Assembly (NCBI RefSeq): GCF_030409685.1
Contig: NZ_JAUFQJ010000008.1
Span: 372,001 to 436,000 of the forward strand
DNA from: Ferruginibacter paludis
GTDB taxonomy: Bacteria > Bacteroidota > Bacteroidia > Chitinophagales > Chitinophagaceae
Reading direction: 5' to 3'
Length of the DNA: 64,000 nt
Part shown: one piece after another, positions 1 to 8,449 of the stretch
How the letters are laid out: each line of letters begins with the position of its first letter
Position numbering within the stretch: the first letter of the stretch is position 1
The notes under the pieces: model-generated
Seen by the model: the letters and a program-made list of their open reading frames with translations, nothing else
Told to the model about the DNA's origin: nothing
The model's database searches: none
Program-made: the position numbers and the translations under genes

Positions 1-17
1 TTGTTTGTTGAATACAT
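1..17 (-). CDS. Possible first codons of the gene after the ferritin (encapsulin shell candidate)
   Basis: An ATG on the minus strand at 17-15 follows the ferritin stop by 14 bases and opens a frame that runs off the window edge (Met-Tyr-Ser-Thr-Asn). EncFtn genes are known to sit directly upstream of the encapsulin shell gene, so the position fits. Only five codons are visible, so the identity is inferred from position alone. Confidence 0.3.
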
Positions 18-31
18 TTTCAAAAGCTTTA

Positions 32-349
32 TTAGCCCTCCGCCTTCTCCTCTCCTTTTTTGCCCATTTCAACAATGTCGCCGTCGGTAAAAAGAATGGC
101 TTTCAGCGTTGTACGCCAGACTTCTTTTTTGCGCAATAAAAATTCCAGGTCCATGCCAAAATGCTTCATTTCTTCCTTCTGTGCATTTTCCATAATTGCT
201 TTTGCCTGCCTGTCTTTCTCAAGTGAAATCCGTTGCTCGTACCAGCCAATTGCTTCGGCTTCTTCTGTTAATGAAGTAATCATCCTTGCAAAAGTTCTGG
301 CATCATCGGATAATTCTTCCGGTGGCTCGTGATACTGATCAAATCCCAT
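32..349 (-). CDS. Encapsulated ferritin-like protein (EncFtn)
   Basis: This 105-residue protein matches the encapsulated ferritins, half-size ferritins that form a decameric ferroxidase and are cargo of encapsulin nanocompartments. The ferroxidase signature of the Rhodospirillum rubrum protein is present with a constant offset of two residues: E29, E30 and E32 before W36-Y37 in helix 1, and E60 with H63 (EEMKH) in helix 2. The helix 3 region ends in LFTDGDI, as in characterised members (LFTEGPI). Expected role: oxidise Fe(II) and hand it to the compartment interior for mineral storage. The C-terminus is charged and short (GEEKAEG), so no standard shell-targeting peptide is obvious. It lies 40 bases downstream of the Nramp-like transporter on the same strand, probably in one operon. 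The family call is strong; cargo status depends on the shell gene outside the window. Confidence 0.85.
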   Translation of the reverse strand: MGFDQYHEPPEELSDDARTFARMITSLTEEAEAIGWYEQRISLEKDRQAKAIMENAQKEEMKHFGMDLEFLLRKKEVWRTTLKAILFTDGDIVEMGKKGEEKAEG

Positions 350-389
350 AGTTATAAATTTTAAGCGTGATAAAATAATTTTATTGCAA

Positions 390-1712
390 TCAGAACTGCA
401 GCCAGATCAAAGCCACCGCAGCAGCTGTCATCACAATCAACGTAGCAAATCCCAGCCCGTTCGACAGCCTGCTATTGGTATGGGTTTTCATTATTTTTTT
501 GTTATTGGCTATATGCAGTACAATGCCAATCAAAAGCGGAGATGTTAACCCATACAGGATAGCTGTATAAAACAAGGCTTTAATCGGGCTTAGTCCCCAA
601 TAATTAATCATCAGCCCAAGCATCAAAGAAATAATTATGACGATGTAAAAAGATTTGGCCTGGAAAAATTTTTTATCCAGGTCGCCTTTCCATCCAAAAG
701 TTTCAGAAACGATGTAGGATAACGAGCCGCTCAAAACTGGTATAGCCAATAAGCCCGTGCCAATAACTCCTACGGTAAATACCAGGTAAGAGGCGTCACC
801 GGCCACCGGCTGCAAAGCTTTCGCCGCCTGCTCTACTGTATCAATCTGGGAAATGCCATGACCGAACAAAGCCGTCCCTGTTGCAAGAATAATAAAAAAC
901 ATTACCAGGTTGCTAAGCAACATACCCAGATTTACATCCAGTTGCATTTTTTTAATCAGTAATGACATAAAGTTTTTCTCTTTTGCATGCGCAACCGTAT
1001 GATCCTCTTCATTTTTTAAAATTCGCCGCCGGGCAAGAAACAATTGCCGGGATGATTTTACATCTTTAGCCTCCATGGTTACCTGCCAGAAAAATAAATA
1101 GGGAGAAATAGTAGTTCCCAATAGTGCTACCAGTATTTCAATAAAATCTTTATTGAAATGAATTGTCGGAATAAATGTGCGGCGTGCTACCTGCCACCAG
1201 TCGGGATGTGTGAAAAAAGGGACGGCAATATACAATAGCAGCGACAGGCATAAATATTTTAGCACGGCTACCATTTTTTGATAAGGCAAATAAATAATCA
1301 TAACGAGCAGCAGCAACGTAAATGCAACGCTAAAAATAATGGGTGAAACAGAAGGAAGGAGCAAGTTGGCAACCGCACCCATGCCGGCAATATCTGCTCC
1401 GATATTGAGTACAATGGCTGGTACGCTGAATAGGAGCATCAGGTAAAGCAGAAACCTGGAGTAATGCTTTTTTAGGGTAGTGGTAAGGCCAACAGAAGTC
1501 ATGATGCCTATCCTGGCGCACATTTCCTGTATTGCAGCCATCAATGGAAATGTTATCAGGGCTACCCACAAAGTGGTTAAGCCAAATTTAGCCCCTGCCT
1601 GAGAATAGGTAGCAATACCGCTGGGATCATCATCGCTGGCACCTGTTACCAGGCCAGGGCCCAGCACCTTAAAAAATTTTGTCAGTTTGGAAGAAGTCCC
1701 TTTGCTATTCAT
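390..1712 (-). CDS. Nramp-family divalent metal transporter, non-canonical binding site
   Basis: This 440-residue membrane protein has about eleven hydrophobic segments and the Nramp helix 1 signature, but as DPSG (residues 29-32) instead of DPGN. In helix 6 the usual A-x-x-M-P-H motif reads GTTISPY (199-205), so the metal-ligating methionine before the proline is a serine (S203). In studied Nramps that methionine favours Mn/Fe over Mg/Ca; its loss is also seen in the Nramp-related magnesium transporters. Substrate is therefore uncertain. The gene is transcribed towards the encapsulated ferritin with a 40-base gap, which suggests joint regulation with iron storage. The ATG start gives a short cytoplasmic N-terminus as in the family. 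A 300-base divergent spacer separates it from the CHAD gene. Confidence 0.85.
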   Translation of the reverse strand: MNSKGTSSKLTKFFKVLGPGLVTGASDDDPSGIATYSQAGAKFGLTTLWVALITFPLMAAIQEMCARIGIMTSVGLTTTLKKHYSRFLLYLMLLFSVPAIVLNIGADIAGMGAVANLLLPSVSPIIFSVAFTLLLLVMIIYLPYQKMVAVLKYLCLSLLLYIAVPFFTHPDWWQVARRTFIPTIHFNKDFIEILVALLGTTISPYLFFWQVTMEAKDVKSSRQLFLARRRILKNEEDHTVAHAKEKNFMSLLIKKMQLDVNLGMLLSNLVMFFIILATGTALFGHGISQIDTVEQAAKALQPVAGDASYLVFTVGVIGTGLLAIPVLSGSLSYIVSETFGWKGDLDKKFFQAKSFYIVIIISLMLGLMINYWGLSPIKALFYTAILYGLTSPLLIGIVLHIANNKKIMKTHTNSRLSNGLGFATLIVMTAAAVALIWLQF

Positions 1713-1930
1713 GAAAAATGCTGGTTTATGACAGTGGAATAACTATAAGCGTACCAGCAATTGCAAATCCGCGGTTAATACAGGTGTGGGTTAACACGCC
1801 CCTTGCTTCTGTTCATTTAGACTATAATGATAAATAGGGGGCCAAAACATTAATTAGCAATACGGGTACAATTTTCTACAAAAGCAGGATTACAAAACAG
1901 CCGCAAACTACATTTCGCTTCATATCTAAT

Positions 1931-1950
1931 ATGGTATAACTTCGTACCAT
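1931..1950. promoter_or_regulatory. Inverted repeat in the Nramp/CHAD divergent spacer
   Basis: The spacer 1713-2021 holds ATGGTA, eight bases, then TACCAT (1931-1936 and 1945-1950), flanked by A/T-rich bases that extend the symmetry weakly. Just after it, on the plus strand, TAATTTTTG at 1960-1968 resembles a Bacteroidota -7 box with one extra T. The symmetry and location suggest an operator, possibly for a metal-responsive repressor. No regulator gene is nearby, so the assignment is tentative. Confidence 0.35.
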
Positions 1951-2021
1951 TAAAGCATATAATTTTTGTTCAACCTGCAACCGCCATTTTCATTGTGAGC
2001 AGTTTTACGGGTAAACCGGCC

Positions 2022-2849
2022 ATGAAACCAGTAAAAACATATTTTAAGCACCACCTGCAAATCGTTTCAGCGCTTTTACAAAATACGTCCGCCCCTCATA
2101 ACCCCGAAAGCTTTCACCAGCTTCGCATAGAAATTAAAAAACTGGCGGCCTTTTTTAAATTGCTCAAATTCTGCTCAAAAGATTTTCCCCGAAAAAAAAT
2201 TTTGCGGCCTTATAAAATTATTTTCAAACAGGCCGGCATTGTGCGGGAACTTGATATAGCCAAAACGGTGGTGGAAAGAAGTTTACCTGACAGTTCACTA
2301 CCACAATACACTAATTATCTTGAAAAAATTACGGCAAAACAGCGTGCCCTTTTTTTTAGCCTCCTGCACAAGCACAAGGTAAAATCATTCGAAACAACGC
2401 ATAAGAAAATCGCTCCTTTTCTTTCTGGTATTACCGAAAAAAAAAGCAATCTTTACCTGCACAAAATGTATAAGCTGATGTACGAAAGGAGCGGCAAAAG
2501 AAATGTGGGATCAGCGAAGCAACAACACAACATTCGCAAGCTGCTAAAAACAATTTCCTTTACAAAAAAATGTCTTGGGCTGGAAAAGGAGGAGCAAACC
2601 AATAAGCCGGAATATGCGCTATCCCATTTACTAGGCGCATGGCATGACGACTATGTTACCATGCGTTATTTACATAAAGCGATGCGTTCTGCAGCGATTC
2701 CGCCAAATGAAAAACATCAGCTCAAAATAATTGCCAGCACCCTGGCAGAAGAAAATAAACTGTTGCTGAAAAAGATAAATGCCAGTAAAGCAAAATTGCA
2801 CGATTCCAATGAACAACCTGTGTTTCATTCCATTTACAAACATCAATAA
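2022..2849 (+). CDS. CHAD domain protein
   Basis: This is an all-helical protein of about 275 residues with the CHAD signature near its start: HQLRIEIKKLAAFFKLLKF, where conserved His, Arg and Lys residues line a basic groove. A second half repeats the pattern (HNIRKLLKTI; LLGAWHDDY). CHAD domains bind inorganic polyphosphate and often sit with polyphosphate or metal genes. The frame extends to a GTG at 1995, but the ATG at 2022 is the likelier start because the family begins just before the KTYFKHHLQIV helix. No CYTH (triphosphatase) domain is attached. It is transcribed divergently from the metal transporter. Confidence 0.8.
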   Translation: MKPVKTYFKHHLQIVSALLQNTSAPHNPESFHQLRIEIKKLAAFFKLLKFCSKDFPRKKILRPYKIIFKQAGIVRELDIAKTVVERSLPDSSLPQYTNYLEKITAKQRALFFSLLHKHKVKSFETTHKKIAPFLSGITEKKSNLYLHKMYKLMYERSGKRNVGSAKQQHNIRKLLKTISFTKKCLGLEKEEQTNKPEYALSHLLGAWHDDYVTMRYLHKAMRSAAIPPNEKHQLKIIASTLAEENKLLLKKINASKAKLHDSNEQPVFHSIYKHQ

Positions 2850-2967
2850 GCGTTATTCAAACCCAACATAAGTAGTGTTTTCCGGGTAAAAACTGCCACC
2901 CATTTAGCCATCACAAATTATACAGAACTGTCTTCATCCAACCTTTTGCTATACACCAAAAAAATAG

Positions 2968-3021
2968 TTGGTAATAAAAAAAGTATTCCTATTTTTACAG
3001 TGTACTACTTAACTAATACAC
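2968..3021 (+). promoter_or_regulatory. Promoter and GntR-type operator of the ABC/GntR operon
   Basis: TTG at 2968-2970 and TATTTTTA at 2990-2997, 19 bases apart, fit a Bacteroidota -33/-7 promoter. Directly after it, at 3000-3021, is a 22-base imperfect palindrome beginning GTGTA and ending TACAC, with TTAA at its centre. YtrA-type GntR regulators bind palindromes of this style in their own operon promoters. The site covers the expected transcription start, two bases before the ATG at 3024, so binding would block initiation. It also argues against the longer reading frame starting at 2946. Confidence 0.6.
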
Positions 3022-3023
3022 TA

Positions 3024-3857
3024 ATGATACAAATTGAAAATCTTTCCTTTGGTTATAAAAGGAAAAAGTTGTTGTATAAAAATCTAACCCTAAACCTCGA
3101 AGAAGGCAGCATTTATGGCCTGTTGGGCAAAAATGGTGCTGGCAAATCTACCTTGTTAAAAAACCTTGTAGGGCTGCTGTTTCCTACTATTGGCAATATT
3201 ACAATCAATGGCTACTCCCCTAAAAAGAGATTGCCCGCTTTTTTGCAAACCATTTATTTAATTCCCGAAGAAGTGAATATACCAGCCTTAACCATTCACA
3301 AATACATGCACCTGTTTGCTCCCTTCTATCCTGCTTTTAACAAAGAACAGTTTTTTAGCTATCTCGGGCAGCTGGATGTAAAAGACCAGGGCAAGCTAAA
3401 TACCCTGTCGTTCGGCCAGCAAAAAAAATTCATCATTGCATTTGCGCTGGCCTGCAACACAAAAATTTTATTATTGGATGAGCCAACAAACGGGCTGGAC
3501 ATTCCTTCCAAGATCCGCTTCCGTAAATTGATATCGTCGGTATTTGACAATGAAAGAATAATTTTTATTTCGACTCACCAGATACGGGATCTGGATAATC
3601 TGATCGACAGAGTTGTGATTGTTGACAATGGTTCGCTGCTGCTGAATGCATCCATTACTGAAATAGCTCAAAAACTTTGTTTTAAAACGATGAGCGAAAT
3701 AGACGATAAAAGCAAAGTGCTGTATGCCGAGGAGTCATTAAAAGGTTACTCCGTAGTGATGGAAAATACAAATCAGGAAGATTCTAAAATAGACCTGGAA
3801 CAATTATTTAACGGCGTTACCGAAAATCCGGCAAAAGCGAAAGCCATTTTTCAATAA
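3024..3857 (+). CDS. ABC transporter ATP-binding protein (YtrB-like)
   Basis: This 277-residue nucleotide-binding subunit has Walker A GKNGAGKST (35-43), signature LSFGQQKK, Walker B LLLDEPTNGLD and the H-loop STHQ. A tail of about 80 residues after the core is typical of antibiotic-response ABC ATPases in GntR operons. It should power the membrane subunit encoded 14 bases downstream. An upstream in-frame ATG at 2946 was rejected because the extra 26 residues would be encoded by the promoter and operator. The system probably exports or senses a cell-envelope compound; the substrate cannot be told from sequence. Confidence 0.9.
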   Translation: MIQIENLSFGYKRKKLLYKNLTLNLEEGSIYGLLGKNGAGKSTLLKNLVGLLFPTIGNITINGYSPKKRLPAFLQTIYLIPEEVNIPALTIHKYMHLFAPFYPAFNKEQFFSYLGQLDVKDQGKLNTLSFGQQKKFIIAFALACNTKILLLDEPTNGLDIPSKIRFRKLISSVFDNERIIFISTHQIRDLDNLIDRVVIVDNGSLLLNASITEIAQKLCFKTMSEIDDKSKVLYAEESLKGYSVVMENTNQEDSKIDLEQLFNGVTENPAKAKAIFQ

Positions 3858-3871
3858 AAAAATTTTAAAAA

Positions 3872-4669
3872 ATGAATAACACCTTCAGCCCGCAACGCTT
3901 CGGTTTGCTGTTTAAGAAAACACTCCTTGAAAGACCAATACAAATGTTCGGCTTTACCGGGTTGTTACTGGCGCTCATATTGATAACTTACGCCATCACA
4001 AAGACTATCTCCGGGTTTACTATGGCTCAAAACCTTACATTTTTATGGGGACTTATTGGCGGTAGTTATTTTATGGCGTCTTTTGTTTTTAGTCATTTTA
4101 CCTCGAATGCTATTGGTTCATCTTACCTTACATTACCGGCATCACATTTGGAAAAATGGCTTTGCGGTATACTGATTGCAGGAGTTTTATACCCAACTGT
4201 ATTTATGCTTTTTTACCGGTTGATGGATGCATCTTTTGTTTCAATCTATCACAATAGCCTTGACCCGGCTGCACCGTTTTACAAAGAACAGTATCGATCG
4301 GTCGGCACACTTTCTTTTAATGGCTTTTTTGCATGGAAAGTCTATCCCCTGTTTCTTTTTGCAGTAAGTGCTATGTTAACAGGCTCTCTATATTTTAATA
4401 AAGCGGGCTTAATAAAAGTTTCGCTGGTTATATGCAGTCTATTAATTAGCCTCTACCTGCTAAACCATCTTTTTGCGAAAATAGTTTTTGGAGGAGTAAT
4501 CGAAGATGCCTGGCCTTTTCATTATGTTATGATACCGGTTGGTAAGGCTGAAGGTTCCATTCTGCTGCCTGAAAAAATCTCCGATTTCGCATTTAATATG
4601 GTTAGCTATGTTTTTCCTGCAATCTTGTTTATTACATCTTTTATACGTTTGCGTGAGAAGGAATTTTAA
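3872..4669 (+). CDS. ABC transporter membrane subunit
   Basis: This 265-residue protein has about six hydrophobic helices (near residues 23-45, 54-76, 105-120, 160-180, 187-205 and 240-258) and soluble loops between them. Sequence recognition is weak, but its position between the ABC ATPase and the GntR regulator, with gaps of 14 and 9 bases, identifies it as the permease of this system. The operon order ATPase, permease, GntR differs from the Bacillus ytr order, where the regulator comes first, but is common in Bacteroidota. Confidence 0.7.
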   Translation: MNNTFSPQRFGLLFKKTLLERPIQMFGFTGLLLALILITYAITKTISGFTMAQNLTFLWGLIGGSYFMASFVFSHFTSNAIGSSYLTLPASHLEKWLCGILIAGVLYPTVFMLFYRLMDASFVSIYHNSLDPAAPFYKEQYRSVGTLSFNGFFAWKVYPLFLFAVSAMLTGSLYFNKAGLIKVSLVICSLLISLYLLNHLFAKIVFGGVIEDAWPFHYVMIPVGKAEGSILLPEKISDFAFNMVSYVFPAILFITSFIRLREKEF

Positions 4670-4678
4670 TTTAACGCT

Positions 4679-5053
4679 ATGGACTTTAAAGAAAACCCGG
4701 CAATTTATATACAGATAGCAGAATATGTTTGTGAGCAGATTTTATTAAAAAAATGGAATCTGGGAGAAAAAATTATCAGCATCCGCGACCTCGCGATCGC
4801 CATGGAAGTTAATCCCAACACTGTGCAGCGGGCATACGACTTCTTGCAACAAAGAGAAATTATTGCCAATAAAAGAGGCATTGGCTATTTCACTGAGGAA
4901 GATGCAATGGACCGGATACTCAGTTTCAGGCGGGAACAATTTATGGAAAATGAACTGCCTGTTTTCATGCGCAATATCTACCTGCTTAAAATAGATTTTA
5001 AAGAAATAAAAATATTGTTTGATCAGTTTGTAAAAGACAATTTTAAAAAATAA
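4679..5053 (+). CDS. GntR family transcriptional regulator, YtrA subfamily
   Basis: This short GntR protein (124 residues) has an N-terminal winged helix: NPAIYIQIAEYVCEQI, then IISIRDLAIAMEVNPNTVQRAY as the recognition helix, then a wing around KRGIGYF. The effector domain is only about 50 residues of helix, as expected for YtrA-type regulators, which lack a large ligand-binding domain. It most likely represses its own operon through the palindrome at 3000-3021 and is released by cell-envelope stress. Its stop overlaps the next start by one base (TAATG), implying translational coupling. Confidence 0.9.
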   Translation: MDFKENPAIYIQIAEYVCEQILLKKWNLGEKIISIRDLAIAMEVNPNTVQRAYDFLQQREIIANKRGIGYFTEEDAMDRILSFRREQFMENELPVFMRNIYLLKIDFKEIKILFDQFVKDNFKK

Positions 5054-5871
5054 TGATGATGAAAATAAGTACTACCATTTTATTTAGCCTGTTAATACTG
5101 CTGATTGCCGGTATGCTTTGCAGCAATATTGTTATAAAAAAAGAATACGACAAGGTAGATAAAAGCGATCTCTACTGGACCTACAAGAAGGTGTTACAAA
5201 CCCCTTTTAAATACCTTAAAATTACCGGCGGTAACAATACCCATATTGCATTTGAACAGAGTGCAACCTGCTCTGTGCGGATTTTTGAAGACTGGAGCAG
5301 GTATCACAAAGGCGATATCGATGCCTTTGTAAAAAATGATACCCTGTTTGTAAACTTTAGTTTTGTACCGCAAAACGAAAATGAAAGAATATGGCTTAGA
5401 AATATCACACCCGTACGAATCTTTGCTCCACAACTTTTGTATGTCGACGGGTTTAACACCAACCTGGAGATGTTTAAAATGAAACAAAAACAATACACGG
5501 TTCGTATGACAGGAAAATCCTCCTTTGAAGTGGAGAGCATGACGCCCAATCTGGACTCTTTAAATATTGCGCAGCAAGATTCTTCAGCAGTTGTGTTTGA
5601 GATGTCGCCTGAATATGCATTTGGAAAGACAGCGAGCAAGAAACAATATGCCAATCAAAACGATTCTACTGCGATCTTTTCCTTAAAGGACCATACTCTG
5701 CCCAATGGCATTAAAAGCAAGGAAGCTATGTTTGTCAGGTCAGTCACTGCTTCCGTTCAGGGCGTTTCATTGCTTGACGTAGGCCATGCACAAATAGGCT
5801 CTATACAATTAAATATTGCCGACAGTTCTGGTATTCTTCTTTCGGGCAGTGCATTAAAAAAAGCACATTGA
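5053..5871 (+). CDS. Membrane-anchored protein of unknown function in the ABC/GntR operon
   Basis: A 272-residue protein with one N-terminal hydrophobic segment (residues 5-27) and a soluble, beta-strand-rich remainder presumably outside the cytoplasmic membrane. It opens with three consecutive ATG codons, so the exact start is ambiguous by two codons. No catalytic motif was recognised. The alternating polar/hydrophobic strands in the second half are loosely like the adhesin-head (DUF2807) proteins found beside such operons, but that resemblance is not secure. Translational coupling to the GntR gene implies a role in the same envelope response, perhaps as a sensor or accessory subunit. Confidence 0.7.
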   Translation: MMMKISTTILFSLLILLIAGMLCSNIVIKKEYDKVDKSDLYWTYKKVLQTPFKYLKITGGNNTHIAFEQSATCSVRIFEDWSRYHKGDIDAFVKNDTLFVNFSFVPQNENERIWLRNITPVRIFAPQLLYVDGFNTNLEMFKMKQKQYTVRMTGKSSFEVESMTPNLDSLNIAQQDSSAVVFEMSPEYAFGKTASKKQYANQNDSTAIFSLKDHTLPNGIKSKEAMFVRSVTASVQGVSLLDVGHAQIGSIQLNIADSSGILLSGSALKKAH

Positions 5872-6064
5872 ATCCAGACCTTATTTACAAAAGCAAGGAA
5901 TTATTTACAGTCTGTGTGGAAATAAGAAACGTCGCCTGAACAAAAAATCATTTTTTGGCATTAAATAATGAGCCGCCAATTTTTTTAAGAAAAAAAACTT
6001 TTTTTATTTTTTTAAAAAGGAATTTATATCTTGTGCAAAGTTTTCATAGGGTACGGATTAAATC

Positions 6065-6096
6065 GGGGCACTGTTTTTACAGTTGGCCCTTTTTTT
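6065..6096 (+). terminator. Probable Rho-independent terminator after the ABC/GntR operon
   Basis: ACTGT, TTTT, ACAGT forms the inner stem-loop and GGG/CCC extends it with a small bulge. Seven T residues follow at 6090-6096. It lies about 190 bases past the operon and about 100 bases before the DUF1569 gene, so it could also act as a leader attenuator. The rest of 5872-6197 is A/T-rich and shows no gene. Confidence 0.45.
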
Positions 6097-6197
6097 ATGC
6101 CCCAACTTTATGTTTTACCGGCTTTACCTCGCTTTTTTTGCATATTGGAAATCCGTGAGCACTACAAATTCTTGTACTTTTATTGGTACTTAAAATA

Positions 6198-6662
6198 ATG
6201 ATTATGCCACTGCCAAACATTTTCACAAAGGAAATTTCAGATTCCATCGTAAAACGAATTGAATCGCTTACTCCGGCTACACAGCCAAAATGGGGAAAGA
6301 TGAGTGTAGCGCAAATGCTTGCCCATTGCAATGTTACTTATGAAATGATTTACGATAATATCCATCCGGCGCCCAATGCAGTTATGAAATTTATTTTAAA
6401 AGCGTTTGTTAAAAGTAAGGTCACAGGCGAAACACCTTATGCTCATAACAGTAAAACCGCTCCACATTTTATTATAAAAGACATAAAGGATTTTAATGCT
6501 GAAAAGCAGCGGCTGATCAATTATATTACCAAAACACAACAGCTGGGAGAAAATTATTTTGATGGCAAACGCTCCCACTCCTTTGGTAAGCTTACAAAAA
6601 CAGAATGGAACAATATGCTGTATAAACATCTGGATCATCACTTAACTCAATTTGGAGTATAG
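6198..6662 (+). CDS. DUF1569 family protein (DinB-like four-helix fold)
   Basis: About 154 residues. The segment WGKMSVAQMLAHCNVTYEM is typical of DUF1569, a branch of the DinB/YfiT superfamily in which histidines at the ends of helices may bind a metal. The histidine in MLAHC and those in the C-terminal YKHLDHHLTQFG are present. DinB-like proteins are often metal-dependent thiol transferases, but no activity is established for this branch. The frame extends to a TTG at 6183; ATG at 6198 or 6204 is the more likely start. Single gene, no operon partner. Confidence 0.75.
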   Translation: MIMPLPNIFTKEISDSIVKRIESLTPATQPKWGKMSVAQMLAHCNVTYEMIYDNIHPAPNAVMKFILKAFVKSKVTGETPYAHNSKTAPHFIIKDIKDFNAEKQRLINYITKTQQLGENYFDGKRSHSFGKLTKTEWNNMLYKHLDHHLTQFGV

Positions 6663-6855
6663 TTTTAATGATAAACGTTTTTCAGTTACTCAATTTAAAT
6701 TATTCAGGTTTTGTTTATTGGGTAAGCAATTCGTTCCATTCTAAAATTTGAGCATCCGGTGGTCCTACACTTTGCTCTAAAAAATTATGCGCCGGTGAGT
6801 TTACAAGTGTTTAAAACGTCGTCCGCATTGGCTTAATATTAATAATAAACTCTGT

Positions 6856-8121
6856 ATGAAAAAAGAATCAATTCTGATAATTGGTGGGGGCGCCACAGGC
6901 CTTATGGCGGCTAACTTGCTGGCAGGGCAAATGGAAGTGACTGTACTGGAAGCAAAAGCCGAAACCGGCGGCCGGATAAATTCTCTTATTAAGGAGGACA
7001 AAACAATTGAAACCGGCGCAGAATTTATTCATGGTAAATTGCCGCTAACATTCAATTTGTTAGCGAAAGCTGGTATTAAAACTGTTCCGGTAAAAGGAAA
7101 GATGTACCACTTCAGGGAAGGGCAGTTCGTGAACGACAATAAAATGGCGGCAGGCTGGGATAAATTATTGGATGATATAAAAGAGGCCCCGGAAGACATG
7201 ACCCTGGCAACATTTCTTGAAACCTATTATTCAGCACAAGTTCATGGGGCGTTGCGCAAAGAAGTAGCAGGCTATGCCGAAGGTTTTGATTTGGCAGATA
7301 TAACAAAAGCAAGTATTAAAAGCCTGTATGCGGAATGGAATGCAGAAGACGGAGAAAATTTCAGGATACCATCCGGATATGGCTCGCTTACTCAATACAT
7401 GGAACAACAGGCAATTCAATTGGGCGCTAAAATTATGACCGGTAAAATTGTGAGGCAGATCGACTGGCAGCCAAATGATGTAAGCGTATATACGGCAGAA
7501 GGTGAGGAATTTAAAGCCAGCCAATTATTGGTAACTATTCCCGTTAGTGTTCTTGCAAAAATCAATAGTCCAGGCTCCATCAACTTTACACCTGAAATAG
7601 ATAGTTATCGAAAAGCTGCCGGGCAAATTGGTTATGGCAGCGTCATAAAGGTAGTACTTGAATTTAATCACCGTTTCTGGCCGGCAGACGCAGGCTTTAT
7701 AATCAGTGACGAATTGTTTAAAACCTGGTGGACACAATTACCTGATACTTCAGCCATATTAACAGGTTGGTTGGGTGGCCCGGGTGCTGAAAATTTATCC
7801 GATGCAACCGATGAGTTCATATTATATAAAGCACTGCAATCGCTGGCTGCTATTTTTTCAATGTCAGTTATTCAAATGCAGGATATGCTGACAGCCAGTT
7901 ATATTTTTAACTGGCAAAACGATCTGTTCGCTTTGGGGGGCTACAGTTATGATACCATAGCATCATCCAGAGCAAAAAAACTGCTTAGCACGCCTTTGGA
8001 TAGAACACTCTTTTTTGCAGGAGAAGCGCTTTACATTGGCGAAAAAAACGCTACTGTTGAAGCCGCTTTGCAAAGTGCCGCGACTACGGCTAAAATAATA
8101 CTCAGCGATCTGATTGGTTAA
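6856..8121 (+). CDS. Flavin-dependent amine oxidase family protein
   Basis: 421 residues with an N-terminal FAD-binding Rossmann motif (GGGATGLMAANLLA, residues 10-23), an acidic residue ending strand 2 (VTVLEAKAETGGR) and the C-terminal FAD motif of the monoamine oxidase family (FFAGEALY...ATVEAALQSA). It lacks a signal peptide, so it is cytoplasmic. The family oxidises primary or secondary amines, including polyamines and amino acids, with release of hydrogen peroxide. The substrate is not predictable. A terminator follows at 8205. Confidence 0.85.
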   Translation: MKKESILIIGGGATGLMAANLLAGQMEVTVLEAKAETGGRINSLIKEDKTIETGAEFIHGKLPLTFNLLAKAGIKTVPVKGKMYHFREGQFVNDNKMAAGWDKLLDDIKEAPEDMTLATFLETYYSAQVHGALRKEVAGYAEGFDLADITKASIKSLYAEWNAEDGENFRIPSGYGSLTQYMEQQAIQLGAKIMTGKIVRQIDWQPNDVSVYTAEGEEFKASQLLVTIPVSVLAKINSPGSINFTPEIDSYRKAAGQIGYGSVIKVVLEFNHRFWPADAGFIISDELFKTWWTQLPDTSAILTGWLGGPGAENLSDATDEFILYKALQSLAAIFSMSVIQMQDMLTASYIFNWQNDLFALGGYSYDTIASSRAKKLLSTPLDRTLFFAGEALYIGEKNATVEAALQSAATTAKIILSDLIG

Positions 8122-8204
8122 AATTGGCTGCTGAAACGAAACCTCGTACAAATCTGCCAGGCTGCTATTATTATAAATCACCACAGCTTACTTTTTACCT
8201 ACCC

Positions 8205-8234
8205 CGGCTAACCGAAATAGCCGAATGTTTTTTT
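8205..8234 (+). terminator. Rho-independent terminator after the amine oxidase gene
   Basis: CGGCTA, seven-base loop, TAGCCG (8205-8223), followed closely by a run of seven T residues. It lies 84 bases past the amine oxidase stop on the same strand. Confidence 0.6.
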
Positions 8235-8381
8235 ACCTTATCTCAATCGTATTGATCAGAAAACTACGCTTCTAAAAAGAAAGAACTGATAATTGGTAAA
8301 GGTTTTTGTGTACGGCCCTCCTTAAATCAGGTAGCAAGTTTCTGCAAATTTCCATACTTTTTTTATGTAGATTGCGAAAAG

Positions 8382-8389
8382 TATATTTG
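8382..8389 (+). promoter_or_regulatory. Bacteroidota -7 promoter box upstream of the TMEM220-family gene
   Basis: TATATTTG is an exact match to TAnnTTTG. A T-rich stretch about 20 bases upstream may serve as the -33 element. The predicted leader is about 55 bases. Confidence 0.5.
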
Positions 8390-8449
8390 CCGCCTGTGAA
8401 GACAAAATAAGCCCCTTTAAAATTATCTTTAAACCTTCAACGAATTGCC

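Noticed and set aside
1935..1946. Similarity to half of a loxP site (ATAACTTCGTA)
   Set aside because: Only 11 bases and no second half or recombinase; chance match inside a different inverted repeat.
2946..3023. Longer N-terminus for the ABC ATPase
   Set aside because: The added codons coincide with a promoter and a GntR-type palindrome, and the family starts at MIQIENLSFGY.
5955..6158. Short plus-strand frame before the DUF1569 gene
   Set aside because: It runs through homopolymer tracts and a probable terminator; no recognisable protein features.
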